Shown here piece by piece: positions 43,933 to 55,299 of a stretch of DNA of 64,000 nucleotides. The notes under the pieces were generated by a model, which ran no database searches, was not told the origin of the DNA, and was given only the letters and a program-made list of their open reading frames with translations. A program made the position numbers and the translations under genes. Position 1 is the first letter of the stretch; each line of letters opens with the position of its first letter. The stretch is from assembly GCF_025024155.1 (NCBI RefSeq), contig NW_026251768.1:176106-240105 (forward strand), in the 5' to 3' direction. The stretch is from Gamsiella multidivaricata (Eukaryota; Mortierellomycota; Mortierellomycetes; Mortierellales; Mortierellaceae).

Positions 43933-45848
43933 TTATTTTATGAAGCGGTCATCTCTGTCCTGTCGGAGTTTGTCCAAGCGAGACACGTTGTCAAGGACAA
44001 TGGACCCATTCGATGCCCACACTCGCTCCTGGGACGCGCCGTATAGACCAACACGCACGGCGGGCAGTCGTCTGCCCGTCCCCACCGCAAACGCGAAACA
44101 CTCGTCAGGAATATCTGCCATTGCGCCTATGCTGGTCCGCACAGTATATCGTCGCTGATAGAACCGAATGAAACTACTCAATCGCTCTAATCGAGAGGGG
44201 ATGAGAGGCAATGCCTTAGTTCACTGCAATTGGGCCTTACATGAAAGTCGTAGTGCAAGCAAGCCCTCCCTTTAGAAAAATTGGCATACCTGGATCAAGT
44301 GCAACCTTGATCAACTGAGTCAGTGCTGACTCGGATCGCGCTGCCCTGGTGCTCAGCACTGAGAACGATTTGGGTTTGCCTAGCACACGTCCCACCTCAT
44401 GCGACGAACCAGCAAGCATGCGCAGGATGTCCTGTCTCTCATATTGCTGCCGCTGATCATTCTGTCCAATGTTCCTGATGCGAATCGTATCATAGTCCCA
44501 TCGATCTCGCGCTGTAATATAATCGTCAGGTCCTCGTGAACTGCTCCAGAAGCGCTTCAAAACGGTTGGGTCGAGGATAAAGAACGATATGGCCCAGACA
44601 TTGGGTTTCCACTTAACATTTCGGACCACGCTTGGCATTGATGATAACGAAGACACTGAACATGTCGTAACGAACGAGCGGCACCTCTTAGTCACCTTGA
44701 AATCTGGCCGGCGCCGTAGTTGCTGCTGTAGCTGCTCAACTCTTGTTTCTTCAGGAGCGACTGAATTGGCTGTATCAACCTGAGGATCCTAAAACGAAAG
44801 AGATTCAGTACCACGTTTCTGCCTCCGTTTCCAAAAAAAAAAAAAAAAAAAAAAAAAAAACATGTTTCCTTGTATGCACTACCATGAGCAATAGGGTCAA
44901 TAGCCTCTGGGACTCCTCGACTCCTGTAATATCCTCGTACAGAAATCCTTTACCCCCGTCCTTGTCGCGCTGGAGTAATTCAACAAAGGCCGCAGTAGAG
45001 CCCGCCCTCTCCTGACCCATGTCTGACTCCATGCCTTTGGTATCAAAAGAATTGTGAAACCGCGAAAGTGTGATAGAGACCAGACTCAGATAAAGGGATC
45101 CTGCGCTCACGGCGAAAAGTCCTTGCAGCGCAGATGATGATCCAACCCAGTAACTTGAGTGCCAAACACCCAAGCAGACGGCCCATCCGCATGCGCTCAA
45201 CACATGGAAGATAAATTTCGTCCAAAGATAGTGCTCATCCTCCTGTCGCGATATGTGTTTATGTAGCGATTGCTGCGGTCTTTGCTGGTCAGAAGATACT
45301 GGTTTTCGGAGTAGGATTGTATGTGCCTCTGATGATTCTTCAGTTTTGATTTGACTGCTATAAGGCGGCGGAGGATCCAAATAATGCTGCAAGATGGATA
45401 TAATATCGTGGACCATAGGTCCTGCATGACGAGTGTCTTGACTCAAACCACCAATAGTCGCAGTAGCTGATTTCATAGAGTTCGTTGATATCGCTGACAC
45501 TACCGTGATCTGCTCGCCATCAGGGAGCACCGGCGACAGCGCAGCATCATCTCCCATGAGAGTTTCCTCGGCGACAGCTGATCCTGCACAGAGGGAGTCG
45601 GAAGGGGAGGGGAAGGTGTGCCACAGCAAGAACGCGCCTGTGAGGATGAAGCCGAAGGAAACCACCAGGTCGACACGGTAATGGTCGCAGCACCACAGAG
45701 ACCATGCATAAAGACTGATGTAGACACCGTAAACACGGGTCTGTGTGAGAGAGCGCATCTCCTCAGTCGATTTCGAACCATGGGATCTCTCTGGGCAGAC
45801 CGGGTGGGCAACTGTGCAATGTGTGGGTTTGTAGTGACGATCGTTCAT
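43933..45848 (-). CDS. Multi-pass membrane protein of unknown function
   Basis: Not recognised. Exons on minus: 45848(?)-44883, 44788-44290 and 44186-43933, phases 0 and 1, about 572 residues. Hydrophobic segments: YGVYISLYAWSLW and VVSFGFILTGAFLLW near residues 39-82, then FIFHVLSACGWAVCLGVW and LFAVSAGSLYLSLVSI near 205-255. The later part is soluble and basic (VWAISFFILDPTVLKRFW, DYITARDRWDYDTIRI, RLSSFIRFYQRRYTVRTSIG). The 5' end is unsure. The frame is open to 46064, the ATG at 45848 was taken as the minimal start, and a different frame at 46092-45880 codes a membrane-like stretch (YSLLLTFTLTLIVFISS) that may be a first exon. Intron 1 holds a T28 (sense) run. It converges on the BTB gene, with 229 bp between stops. 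Confidence 0.62.
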
Positions 45849-46330
45849 GATGTGGAGGCTATGGGCGCTACCAGTGTCTTCAAGATGAGTTCGTGCGGGG
45901 CATGCAGATGTACGGCATGCATTGGTGTGTGGAGAAGAAGAAGGTTCGTGTTCTGTTACACAGGTTTTTAATCCAAGCGAGCACGGACATTGAGGATATA
46001 AAGACAATAAGAGTAAGAGTGAAAGTAAGGAGCAAGGAGTAAGGGGGTACGTGCAAGGCGTCATAATGAGAAAAAGGTATCCATCGCCTCAACTAAGCTT
46101 GAAGACTGATATTTGAAATGATCATCTTTCCGATATAATGGACATCGGCAGTACGAGATCTGTTACTTTACATTTTAGGTCATTACTTAGGGTTTTTCTA
46201 CGGCGGAATGGCTACTACGATTATTTCATTGCGATCAACGCCTATGAAGAAATAAACAGCAGTAGGTTTTGGAGTGCATGAAAAGAAAAAAAAAATGAAG
46301 AAAGGGTCATGAAAACTGTGGAAAATCCTC

Positions 46331-49300
46331 CTATGGTTCGCGCTCCATCATTTGATGTTGTTGAATTTGAGGTTGCTGTTTTGGCTGCTGCTGCTGTTGT
46401 TGATGTTGTTGATATTGTTGCTGTTGTTGCTGCTTCTGCATTTTTTCGATTTCGCCGAGACGGGCGATCTCCTCCTCGAGTTTGTCAATCTTGACCCAGC
46501 CCACGGCTCCGTCCTGGACTGGCTCCAACATAACCCATCCGCTATCCTGGCCAGCCATGTGCTCGATACAGGTCCACGGGAAGACCTCGTCCAACGTCTC
46601 CTCCGTCCTCGTCAAAACGTCTTTCCGCACCACTCCAGGAGGCAGTTTCTTCTTTTTGGTCAGGTTCGTGTTGCTGAGATTGCTGTTCACCATCGCAGCC
46701 GACATTGGTCCTACAGAGGTCGACAGTCGATTGGTCTTCTTGGAGACTTTCACTTTAGTTCCAAAGAGTCGGCTCTTCTTGGGCGGCTTTACGAGCGGCA
46801 TAGCGGGATTGCTGACTGGAGCCATCGGATCCTTACCTGCGACAGGGCCTCGCGCCAGAGGCGAGAAGGATGATAAGCCAGCACCGCCAACAGTAGTAGA
46901 GGGCTTGCCAGGCTTCGCGATCTCCTTCCTGGTATCCAATGAGACTGTTCCGGCTGCTGATGACATTGACGATGATTCACCGGACATGCTCCTCAGAGGC
47001 TTGTTGGCGTCTTCTTTGACGGGGAGAAGCGGGCGTCTGGCACTGTTGCTGCTGCCGCCGATCGAATCCAATTCTGTTTGCTGTGAAGACATCTTTGGCG
47101 ATGTCGTCTCTGTCATCGGCGAGGCTGGATTTGGTGGGACAGCATCCCAGTTCAAATTCAGAGGCCGAGAGTGCAACACCGGTTGTGTGGACCCGCTAGG
47201 AAAGGACCCAGTCCCGATAATAGTCGCTTGACTGATGCCATCGGTAGAGCCAGCTTTGAGGGCCGCCAATGCCTTTGGGTCCTTCGCCAGAGCTATAAAA
47301 CTCTCCCGAGCGGCCTTCATTGCTGCTGCCCTCTGCGCAGGGCTTGGGCCTTGATCTTGACCTAGATGTCTGTCCGACGCATGATCCCACGATGTCGTCG
47401 AATTTGTCGGCGGCTTCGTCTTCCCCGCCGTCGCGCTTGAATTCATCCCAGGGCCACCGGCGGTCACCTTGGACATTCGTTTCTGGTGAAGACCCGTCAG
47501 GTACTGCTCCGGTTCATGGAAGAAATCCGATTTGAAGCCCCCTTCTGTAAAATCGTCCCACTGCAGCTGGTAATAGAGTTTACCATCCTTCAGCAGCGTA
47601 GCAGTCGAGAAACGATATTCTCGTTCACCAGCCTTTTTGGGACTTGTTGCTGTGGAGGGTTGGCTACTCTGCTTGGCCGCGTCATTGAAGGAACTGCTAT
47701 CATCTGTAGTATAGGAACTGTCAGATAAGGTCCTTCCGTTGGACAGCCGATGGGAACTGCGTCCAGGCGGCTGGCCACTGCCGCTAGGACCACCACCGCG
47801 TTTACCATCAGCCTTGGCACTTGATGCTTGTGAGGACGCGTGAGGGCGATAGTCTGAGGGCGACGATCGAGGCAACGCGGCTACGGTCCTGCTCTTCCGG
47901 CGCTGTTCCCTAATTGCTACATTACCGGAACCAAGCAGCGCCCCGGACGGGCGGCGAGCCCCCGTGAAGCCCTTGGGTCGATCTGAGCCTTGCTGGTCTG
48001 CGCTGGTAGGAGCGGGCAAACTATTAATTTCCGCACCTTGTTTTTTGGGGGCGGACGACGGGACCTCGCCTAAGAAGCTGAGCTCAAGACGAGGAGGCTG
48101 ATTTGGGACTGCGGGAGCGATTGGAGCTGTCGAGATGACCTGGTTGTTGATCTTGGTTGGCTTGAGTTGTTCGTCGCTCTGCTTCGAGCGCAGCTTGTAG
48201 GATAACGCGCGGATAAATCCTGCAGCCTTGGACTTGCTCTCAGTCGAATTCTGCGACGAAAATGATACCCCTGAGGAAGAAACGCTCTGCTGCAGAGGAG
48301 GCATGGTGATGGGCTGGGACGAAGTTTGGTTTCTGCTGTTGGACCGACTCACCGACTGCGACTGCATAGGCGAGGGGATTGTCGACGACGATGGCGACAT
48401 CTTGCTGCTTTGACCACTCTTCGTGCTGGCGATAACAGGAGATCGCTTTTGGCCATCTTTAGTGCTGACCTGACCCTGTGCATATCCTTGAGGAGGAGAG
48501 ATGGGCTCCGAGAAACTCTCCTGAAACTTGGACTTCATCTCTGTCCTTGGAGAAATTGGGATGATGGGAGTGAAGTGGACGTTGATCTCGACATCCTTTG
48601 GACGAGAGAGAACATCAAGCTTCTTTTCAGTATTCGAGGACGGCTGTTGTTGCGGCTTTGGAGTGGCGACTGACGGGTTTAAGGATGGGTTCGATATTGG
48701 TGTCAGTTCGTCCGTCGTTCCTAGTGGCGACTGTTTTGATGAGAAACTGCCGACATTAATCTCCAACTTGGCATCGTTGCTCGTGGGCTTGGACATAGGC
48801 ATGGTCTTGGGTGTGGACCTAGCCATGGGCTTGGACATAGACCGTCCGAGACCTTGCGAAGCACTTCGTGTTGGAATGTGGGGTCTATCCGGATCCGGAG
48901 GGGAAGACTCCAGCGAAGAAGTTGATTTTGGTGACGACGGTACATCTTCCGGACCGCTCTGTTTGACTTGCAATAAACGTGAGCGAATATCTTCCGCAAC
49001 CTGCGAGCGTTCGGCCCGGATTGCCAGCTCGCGCGTCAAGATATCATGACGAAGCTCATTAGGTTTCTTGTGGACTCGGCCGTGCATTGTGTGAGGGTCC
49101 AACGAAACAGAGCGACGGAGAAGAGAGCTCCGCTTCGCCCTCTGGGGACTTAACGATGGCGAGGTATGGTCGATAGCGATGGCGTGACCGACTTGGGCCT
49201 TGTTTGAAAATGTTGCAGACCGCTGGATAGCACCCTGAACCGGAGAACGAGAGTCCTGAAGGACACGCACAGGGGCTGATGATGGTTGCTGTCTTGGGAG

Positions 49301-51127
49301 ATTACGAATGGCATCTGGCGATGCTGTATGAAGCTGTCCTCCTCTGGTCGCCGCACTGCCATTACTGTTAGAGCTATTGGACCGATTGACATCCTCGCTC
49401 TTTAGACCGCTCTCCAATGATAGATCATCCTCATGAAGGCTTTCCACCTTCGAGAAATCCCAGCCGAGCCCGTCCGCAAAGTCTGGAAGAAGGCTGCTAC
49501 GAATTGGCTCTGGTTCTGATTCATAACCATCAGTGGAGGAGTCGATAGGTAGCATATATAAGCTTTCCACGTCGGCCACTGAGGATCGCCTACGGCCATT
49601 GTTTCCTGGCTCAAAGGCCTGCGAGTGTCTGGAGTGTCGAAGTCGGTCCAAATGCGATCTGTCCTGCATGATCTCCTCGTACTCCATTCCACCGTGTTCA
49701 TAGAATGGTGAAGGCGAGATTGGTCGAGATCGGGAAGAGTTAGACTGGGCGAGAGAGTGAGATCGGGAGAGTGAATCGTTGTGTGGGAGCGGCGAAGCCG
49801 ACCTTGGGGTCGTGGCATAGTCGAAATAGCCAGTACCTGACCTTCTCAAGGCTCCATTGGGTGTCGCTGCCGATGGCCACCCTGAAGATGGGGGTATACT
49901 CGATCCTGCACTGGAGGGGACAGAGATGTCGGAGCGGGGATGTATGGACGAGCTGTGCATTCCGCTGCTTTCATTATTCTTATGGCGTGCGCTCTTGACC
50001 ACGCGCGTGATGTTATCTACATATCGGTTCTCGTCGACCTCGTCCTCCTGCTCAATCTTTGCCAGGTCGTGTGAAGTCTTGATGCGAAGGAAGGCGCGAA
50101 GTAGATCCTCGCAGGCTGCTCCCCACATGTTGCGCTGCTGCAGGGAGGCATCGAATGTTGTGAACTCGCGCTCTGGCTCTGCCATGATGCTGAGCGAGAT
50201 GGCCTTAGCGACTGTGACGAGGGTCATATTGTTGAGGTGGGCGAGTAAGGTGACATCGGCGCACAGCGAGAATAGATCCAGTAGGATGGCTCGGTTGGTT
50301 GGTGGCAAATCATGGACGAATCGGCTAAAGCTGCGATCTATAATACGTTCAGTTAGCCTTGGTTCGTACCTGCTTGACGACCTTTCCAATATACATTTGC
50401 TCCTCGCGACGCCGCTTCGTTGCCAGTATTACCTTGGTCGAGGTACAAGACCTGATAGTCCTCATATGTGACCAGAGTCTCCTCGGAGTATCGAATCGCC
50501 CATTTCATGGCATGTGCCACCAAATGGATGTCGACCTGGCGCAACGCCGAAAGCTCTGTGTTGGCCTCGTCGTCCAGGATGAGGCGTATAGTGTCCATGA
50601 CCACCTTTTGGCTGTGGCCCATCTGGACTTGGCGAAGGATGCCCTTGGTTGTGAGACCTATGAAATGCCGGGGGAATATTAGGCGCTAGAGATATTAGCG
50701 GCTGTGGATAGGTCCTTCGGGAGTTCAGACCAGCCGTGTGACAAAAGAAATACTTACCTCGCTCCCGAATTTCTTTAACACAACGCTTGACAATGAGCAG
50801 AGTCATCTCCATGGACAAGTCAGACAGTGGTTCATGTTGTCCTGACTCATCTGCGAACACTTTAGAAATAAGCGTTTTCTTTTGGGCACCTTTGCCGTGC
50901 CGCAGGTTGCCGTTACTGGACGAGGAGCGGAGAAGTGTTCCCTGTCGGGAAAGGGAAGAAATGTTGGAGTGCAAGCCATTGGAGTCGAGTGTCTTTGCAT
51001 TAGACTTCCCACTGTTAGCTGTGGTGATACTGAGTCCGCTCGATGCTGTGAGGGTGTTATTGGAGTTGCTGCCGCCCTTGAACTGGTCTCGCAGATTCTT
51101 GGCACTGGATACCAGGCGCAGAGACAT
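46331..51127 (-). CDS. Msb1/Mug8-type morphogenesis protein (RhoGAP-like domain)
   Basis: Exons on minus: 51127-50758, 50657-50433 and 50337-46331, phases 1 and 1, 1,533 residues. The N-terminal 300 residues carry a RhoGAP-fold Msb1/Mug8 region: MTLLIVKRCVKEIRER|GLTTKGILRQVQMGHSQ, ALRQVDIHLVAHAMKWAIRY, LLDLFSLCADVTLLAHLNN and MTLVTVAKAISLSIM. In yeasts Msb1/Mug8 proteins act at sites of polarised growth with Cdc42/Rho1; a similar role is inferred. The arginine finger needed for GAP activity cannot be confirmed. The following ~1,000 residues are Ser/Pro-rich and disordered with poly-Ser and many SP/TP sites, as in Bem1-type scaffolds. Near the C-terminus is a compact block (VFPWTCIEHMAGQDSGWVML, GAVGWVKIDKLEEEIARLGE), perhaps an SH3-like or docking module, then a Gln-rich tail. 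The start MSLRLVSSAKNLRDQFKG is the first ATG of the open exon. Confidence 0.8.
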
Positions 51128-52336
51128 GACTGCTGGTTATGAGAAGGGTGTCCCCTGCTGATGATATGATGTTGCAGTGAAAGGGGATGGAAGAGGAAAC
51201 CAAAACGAAGAAGTGTTGAGGGTTTGAGAAGAAGAGAACAAACCCTACCGCTGCTATTCGGTTGATGATACAGTGATGTCGATACAGTTGAGAGTTGTGT
51301 GAATGTGGGAGTGCGGGAGTGAGAGTGCGCCGGGGTTGAAAGGCAGGGTTAAGTGAAGACAAGAGAAGGGTCGATGGTCAATTTGGCCAATAAGCGAGTG
51401 AGGAGCAAGAGAGTGAGAGCATGGTTATCATTTGTCCAGGGGTGAAGGGTAAGATCAGAGATCAAGTATCGGTTAATATATAGTTTTGCAACATTTGCAT
51501 GCATGGGTTCCAGAAATATCCGCAAAAAGAAAAGACAAAAAGAGCGTTAAGGTTAGGATGATTAGTAGCAAACGAGAAGTACGATAGGAAGAGAGAAGAA
51601 AGGATGATGGTTAGAAACTGCTCAGCACGCAATTAAGGCCGCGAAATTGCAGGATTCATGGGGACAATATTGGGGGCCGACATCGAAACTAAAGGCAGAA
51701 TGGTGTACAAGACAGACTTTGGGTGTAGGGAAACACTTTTGATTTGGTTGCAGGTCGACTTCATGAACTAGCCGTGTATTTGAGGGATGTAGGGGAGGAG
51801 CAGTGTCGAAGCGTCAAACTGAGTAAGGCGGCGGCTCTCTGCTGCAACACTGGGATTCCGGAGGGTTAGGGATTATGTTGGAAAAGAGGCACAAATGGAA
51901 GGGAATGTGAACTGAGAAGCGGAAGATCCGAGGAGCAATGTAATCCAGAAGGTAGGTATGTTTTAAAAAAAAAAAGCTAAAAGAAGTAAATAGCATGTGG
52001 TGCCATGGCTGTAGACACGAAGGGTTTCAGGCCCCAACGCAATTGAAATAGAGAAGGAGCTGCCGCAAACACGGCTGTTGGTGTCAAATGCAGAAAATAC
52101 AAGGGACTTCTCAGCAACAGGAAGGGTTATATGTTGGTTCTCAGGAGAGAAAGCTCAGAACAGCAACAGAGACACAGGAGACGAATGCGACAGAGGCTGA
52201 TGGCTGCGACGCGACTGGGCTGTATCTCATAAACAGCTCCGTATTTTTCTGCGCTGAACCAAAGGGCGATCATCGCCTTCGAGAGAAGGCCCATATCGCT
52301 TATTGGATACAGTGGCTGCGAAACTCCCCCTTAAAG

Positions 52337-52367
<31 letters not shown>

Positions 52368-52533
52368 GAGAACGGGTGTCCAAGTAAAGAACGTAAAAGA
52401 AAAAAAATGAGTATCTTAAGAGCTGCCCAAGGGCAAAGAGACGATATCGCTTAGTCGTAAAGGAATAGGACGTCATTGAAAAAGATGGAATAAAGAACAC
52501 AATGGGAATCAGAGAGGAGTTGACCGTGGACAC
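51128..52533. other. Gene-poor stretch with A28 homopolymer
   Basis: The first ~250 bp is the upstream region of the Msb1-like gene (AG-rich on plus, CT-rich in sense). A28 lies at 52337-52364. Nothing else was recognised; open frames are short and have no splice partners. Confidence 0.5.
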
Positions 52534-53139
52534 TCAATGATGAAGAAAGAGATCTATCCAGGGGCAATGGCACTGCGCTTCAGCCTGGAGAGCAGCATGG
52601 AGTCAGTAGATCGATGTGCTTTACCTTTTCAACTCGTTGGACAATAAACGCTACAGGGCTGTTGGCTGGTCCACGAAATATATGGATCTCGCAGGGTCCT
52701 AAATGAACGAAATCGTTGAAAAGGAAGTGGTTAAAACCAGACCGGATGGACGCTGCTTAGTAAAACACGGGGCTCGATTGCACCACAGGCAAGAGATTAG
52801 CCCCCTGTGAAAGCGTCAACAGACAACGCGGTCCAAGTCTACGGCGAAGACTAGCGAAGACGAGCTTCTTGGCGTAACTGAAACAAGCATCGGAGAACGC
52901 CTTGACAAGGGGTATCTGCGCCGATGGATCTGAGGAGAACAGTCCATCGTTGGCAATGAGATCGGAAAAACGACCCAGAATGTCTCGCCCTCATAGAATA
53001 TGTTCAGGGCGGCATCAGTGTCCGTGCACTGTGGGACATCAAGCGTCCATGCACCGACTCCTTGAGTACAAAGATTGCTTGTGGTGCAGCTTCCTGACGT
53101 GATGGCTGTGCTGATGTGATGTGTTCTGTTGTGCTCCAT
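52534..53139 (-). CDS. Candidate small spliced gene, no known family
   Basis: A tentative model on minus: 53139-53070, 52989-52843, 52698-52625 and 52584-52534. Three GT-AG introns all close in frame (phases 1, 1, 0) to give 113 residues ending at a TGA. Stretches that look like real protein: RDILGRFSDLIANDGLFSSD, IPLVKAFSDACFSYAKKLVF, CEIHIFRGPANSPVAFIVQR. The unspliced frames all break. No domain was recognised, and the first acceptor (ctatgag) and the donor of exon 2 are only fair. It could be a decayed gene or chance. Confidence 0.28.
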
Positions 53140-55299
53140 TGTGTTCCGCTGTGCTAGAGCTAAAGAGTGTGGATGTATTATGACATACCTTTTTTTATGG
53201 CGAGGCGGATAAGAAGCTGGCCTGAAGGGTGCCTACGAGCGTTGTATTGCAAGGAAATGGTGGTTGTGAACTGCTATGTTGATTGTCAAATGTGTACGAT
53301 GTGGAGAAAATGATGAGGTTTGTGTCGAATGCTGAAGCGATGGGATGCAAAAGTGGAAGGAGAAGAAGAATGAGTTAAATGAACTCTTAGAGAGCGAAAG
53401 AAAAAGCGCACAACATGATCGATTGTGATGGGGATGAACAGATTCTGGGGTAGCAACTATCGCCATGTTTAGTTAATAAAAATGCGTGGCCATTGTTCAT
53501 ACAGGTTATTCGATGCCATGTTCTTTATAATCGATGTTGCTTCTCCGATGAGGAAGACCCGGAAATAAAGTTGATTGTGCACATCCGCTCGCTGCTCTCA
53601 TCCACAGTTCCTCATAATTTCGATCTCCTGTCGCACATCTCTTTTGCAGCTGCTGGAAAAGCCCTGATTTCATTTTACTGAACATGAACTCAATCCTCCA
53701 CAGGGGCAAATGAGCGAGTGAATGCCGGGTTCCCCGATCCATTTTTCCGATACCTCCCTCGGCTCTCATCTCTCATCCTAGCAGTTTACTCCGCAACAAG
53801 ACACATGCACGAATATTGCCCTTTTGTGCCTTGCTCCTGCTCTAGACTACTACACGTTGACGCTGCAAGCTGCAGGTGTGTGCAGCTTGAGTAGAGGATG
53901 GCTCTTCTGTTTGGCAATAAAAATAACACTCCTCCTGAGCCAGCTGCAGTTTTATCCTAGACATCAACACATGTCGCACTGCTCCTTTCGTCTGCTTCCG
54001 GAAGGAAACTTGCCACATGGCAACTTGCCAAAATACTCCAAATGTATCGACATGCACTGACATAACACAAATTCGTATTAGCTGGTATAGACACCCTCGA
54101 CGCCTCTCATGGTGGGGCCGCGCAGCTGCTTCATTTTATTTGATGTTGTAGCCAGCGAATATCATTGAAGAAAATGCACCTTAACAAACTCCTTCTTCTT
54201 TAACGTGAAGGGCAATGGCGAATCACACGCAACCCTTCGAGACATAAAGTTCAATGGCCAGTTTGGGCACACATAGACCGCGTTGTACATTATTATAGAG
54301 GAGTAATGTGCTTTACCTCCACGTTCCCACTAGTGTCACATAGGGTTGACTCTTCGCCCATGCAGTTTATGGAAGCATAAGACAAAAGGATTGTCGTGCC
54401 TGATTCTTTGTCTTCTGCTTCATTCAATCACTGGCAAACCTCCGCGGATCGCTCATCCGCCCCCCAAACTATGTTTGCTACTTGATACTTGTCAAAACCA
54501 TGCTACACCTTTCAAAATAGCCTTCACGGCACATAGTGAAATGCTCAAGTTTGGATCCTTTCTTTCCATCATCCTGTTCTTCCTCGGGTTGATCGCTCTC
54601 GGTTCAATGGCTAAGTATATTGAATTCTCGTGGTAGGATTAGCCAAGACCCATGTCTGTTTACTGGGATGTCGACGCTAACTATCCATCCGTTTACTCCT
54701 TCGCCGCTGCGATCGAGTAAGAACTTGGCTTCCGCTTGCTTGGATATGTGTCGTTGATTCGTACCACATCCCTTAGATATGCCAACGCCCTACTTGAACA
54801 GGGCCATCATTGCTATTGCATCCAGCGTTCTTTCTGCAGTAGACTATGTGAGCTAGAAGAGAAATGAGAGCTACAAGGATCGAAGGGCATTCCCCATTGT
54901 AAGTGTTCTTATTCCATCAACTATCCCTGTATCCTACATCCGAACCATCTCTTCCTTCACAACCTTAGCCATTATATCTATAGCATGAGTGGTTTACACC
55001 AACATTACCTGCAGCGCTTTGGTGAACCGTTTTTTTCCCTGATTTATACCCCCAGTGAATTCGTTCAATATCGCCGAAGGCATATCAAGGCGATAAGGTA
55101 TGGAAACAAAAGCTAAGCGCTCCTTGACGGAGGTTTCTGTGTAATGGCACACATCATACTAAGCGTCCTCTTTCTTTGAACCAGAAATGGTAGCAGCAGC
55201 ATGCAAGGCTATTATTCAAGATATATTCAACGGCACCTGCTGTCCATCCAGAATAACAGGAATGCTAGTCAAAATAGCTTTCGATTTATTGCAGATCAT
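53140..55299. other. Gene-poor stretch; weak membrane-protein ORF near 54541
   Basis: About 2.2 kb. At 54541 (+) an ATG opens MLKFGSFLSIILFFLGLIAL, a single hydrophobic helix, with a stop after 31 codons. Just downstream, 54652-54870 can be read as MSVYWDVDANYPSVYSFAAA (donor gtaaga at 54718) joined to YANALLEQGHHCYCI or, in another frame, TPYLNRAIIAIASSVLSAV. The mixture resembles pieces of a small four-helix (MARVEL-like) membrane protein, but no consistent model could be built. It may be a pseudogene. No RNA gene was seen. Confidence 0.35.

Noticed and set aside
48228..49049. Open frames on plus across 48.2-49.1 kb
   Set aside because: Antisense to the Msb1-like coding exon. Composition is the complement of Ser/Pro-rich codons.
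52337..52364. A28 run as the tail of a retroposed gene copy
   Set aside because: No target-site duplication and no coding sequence ending at the run were found. Similar runs occur throughout this window.
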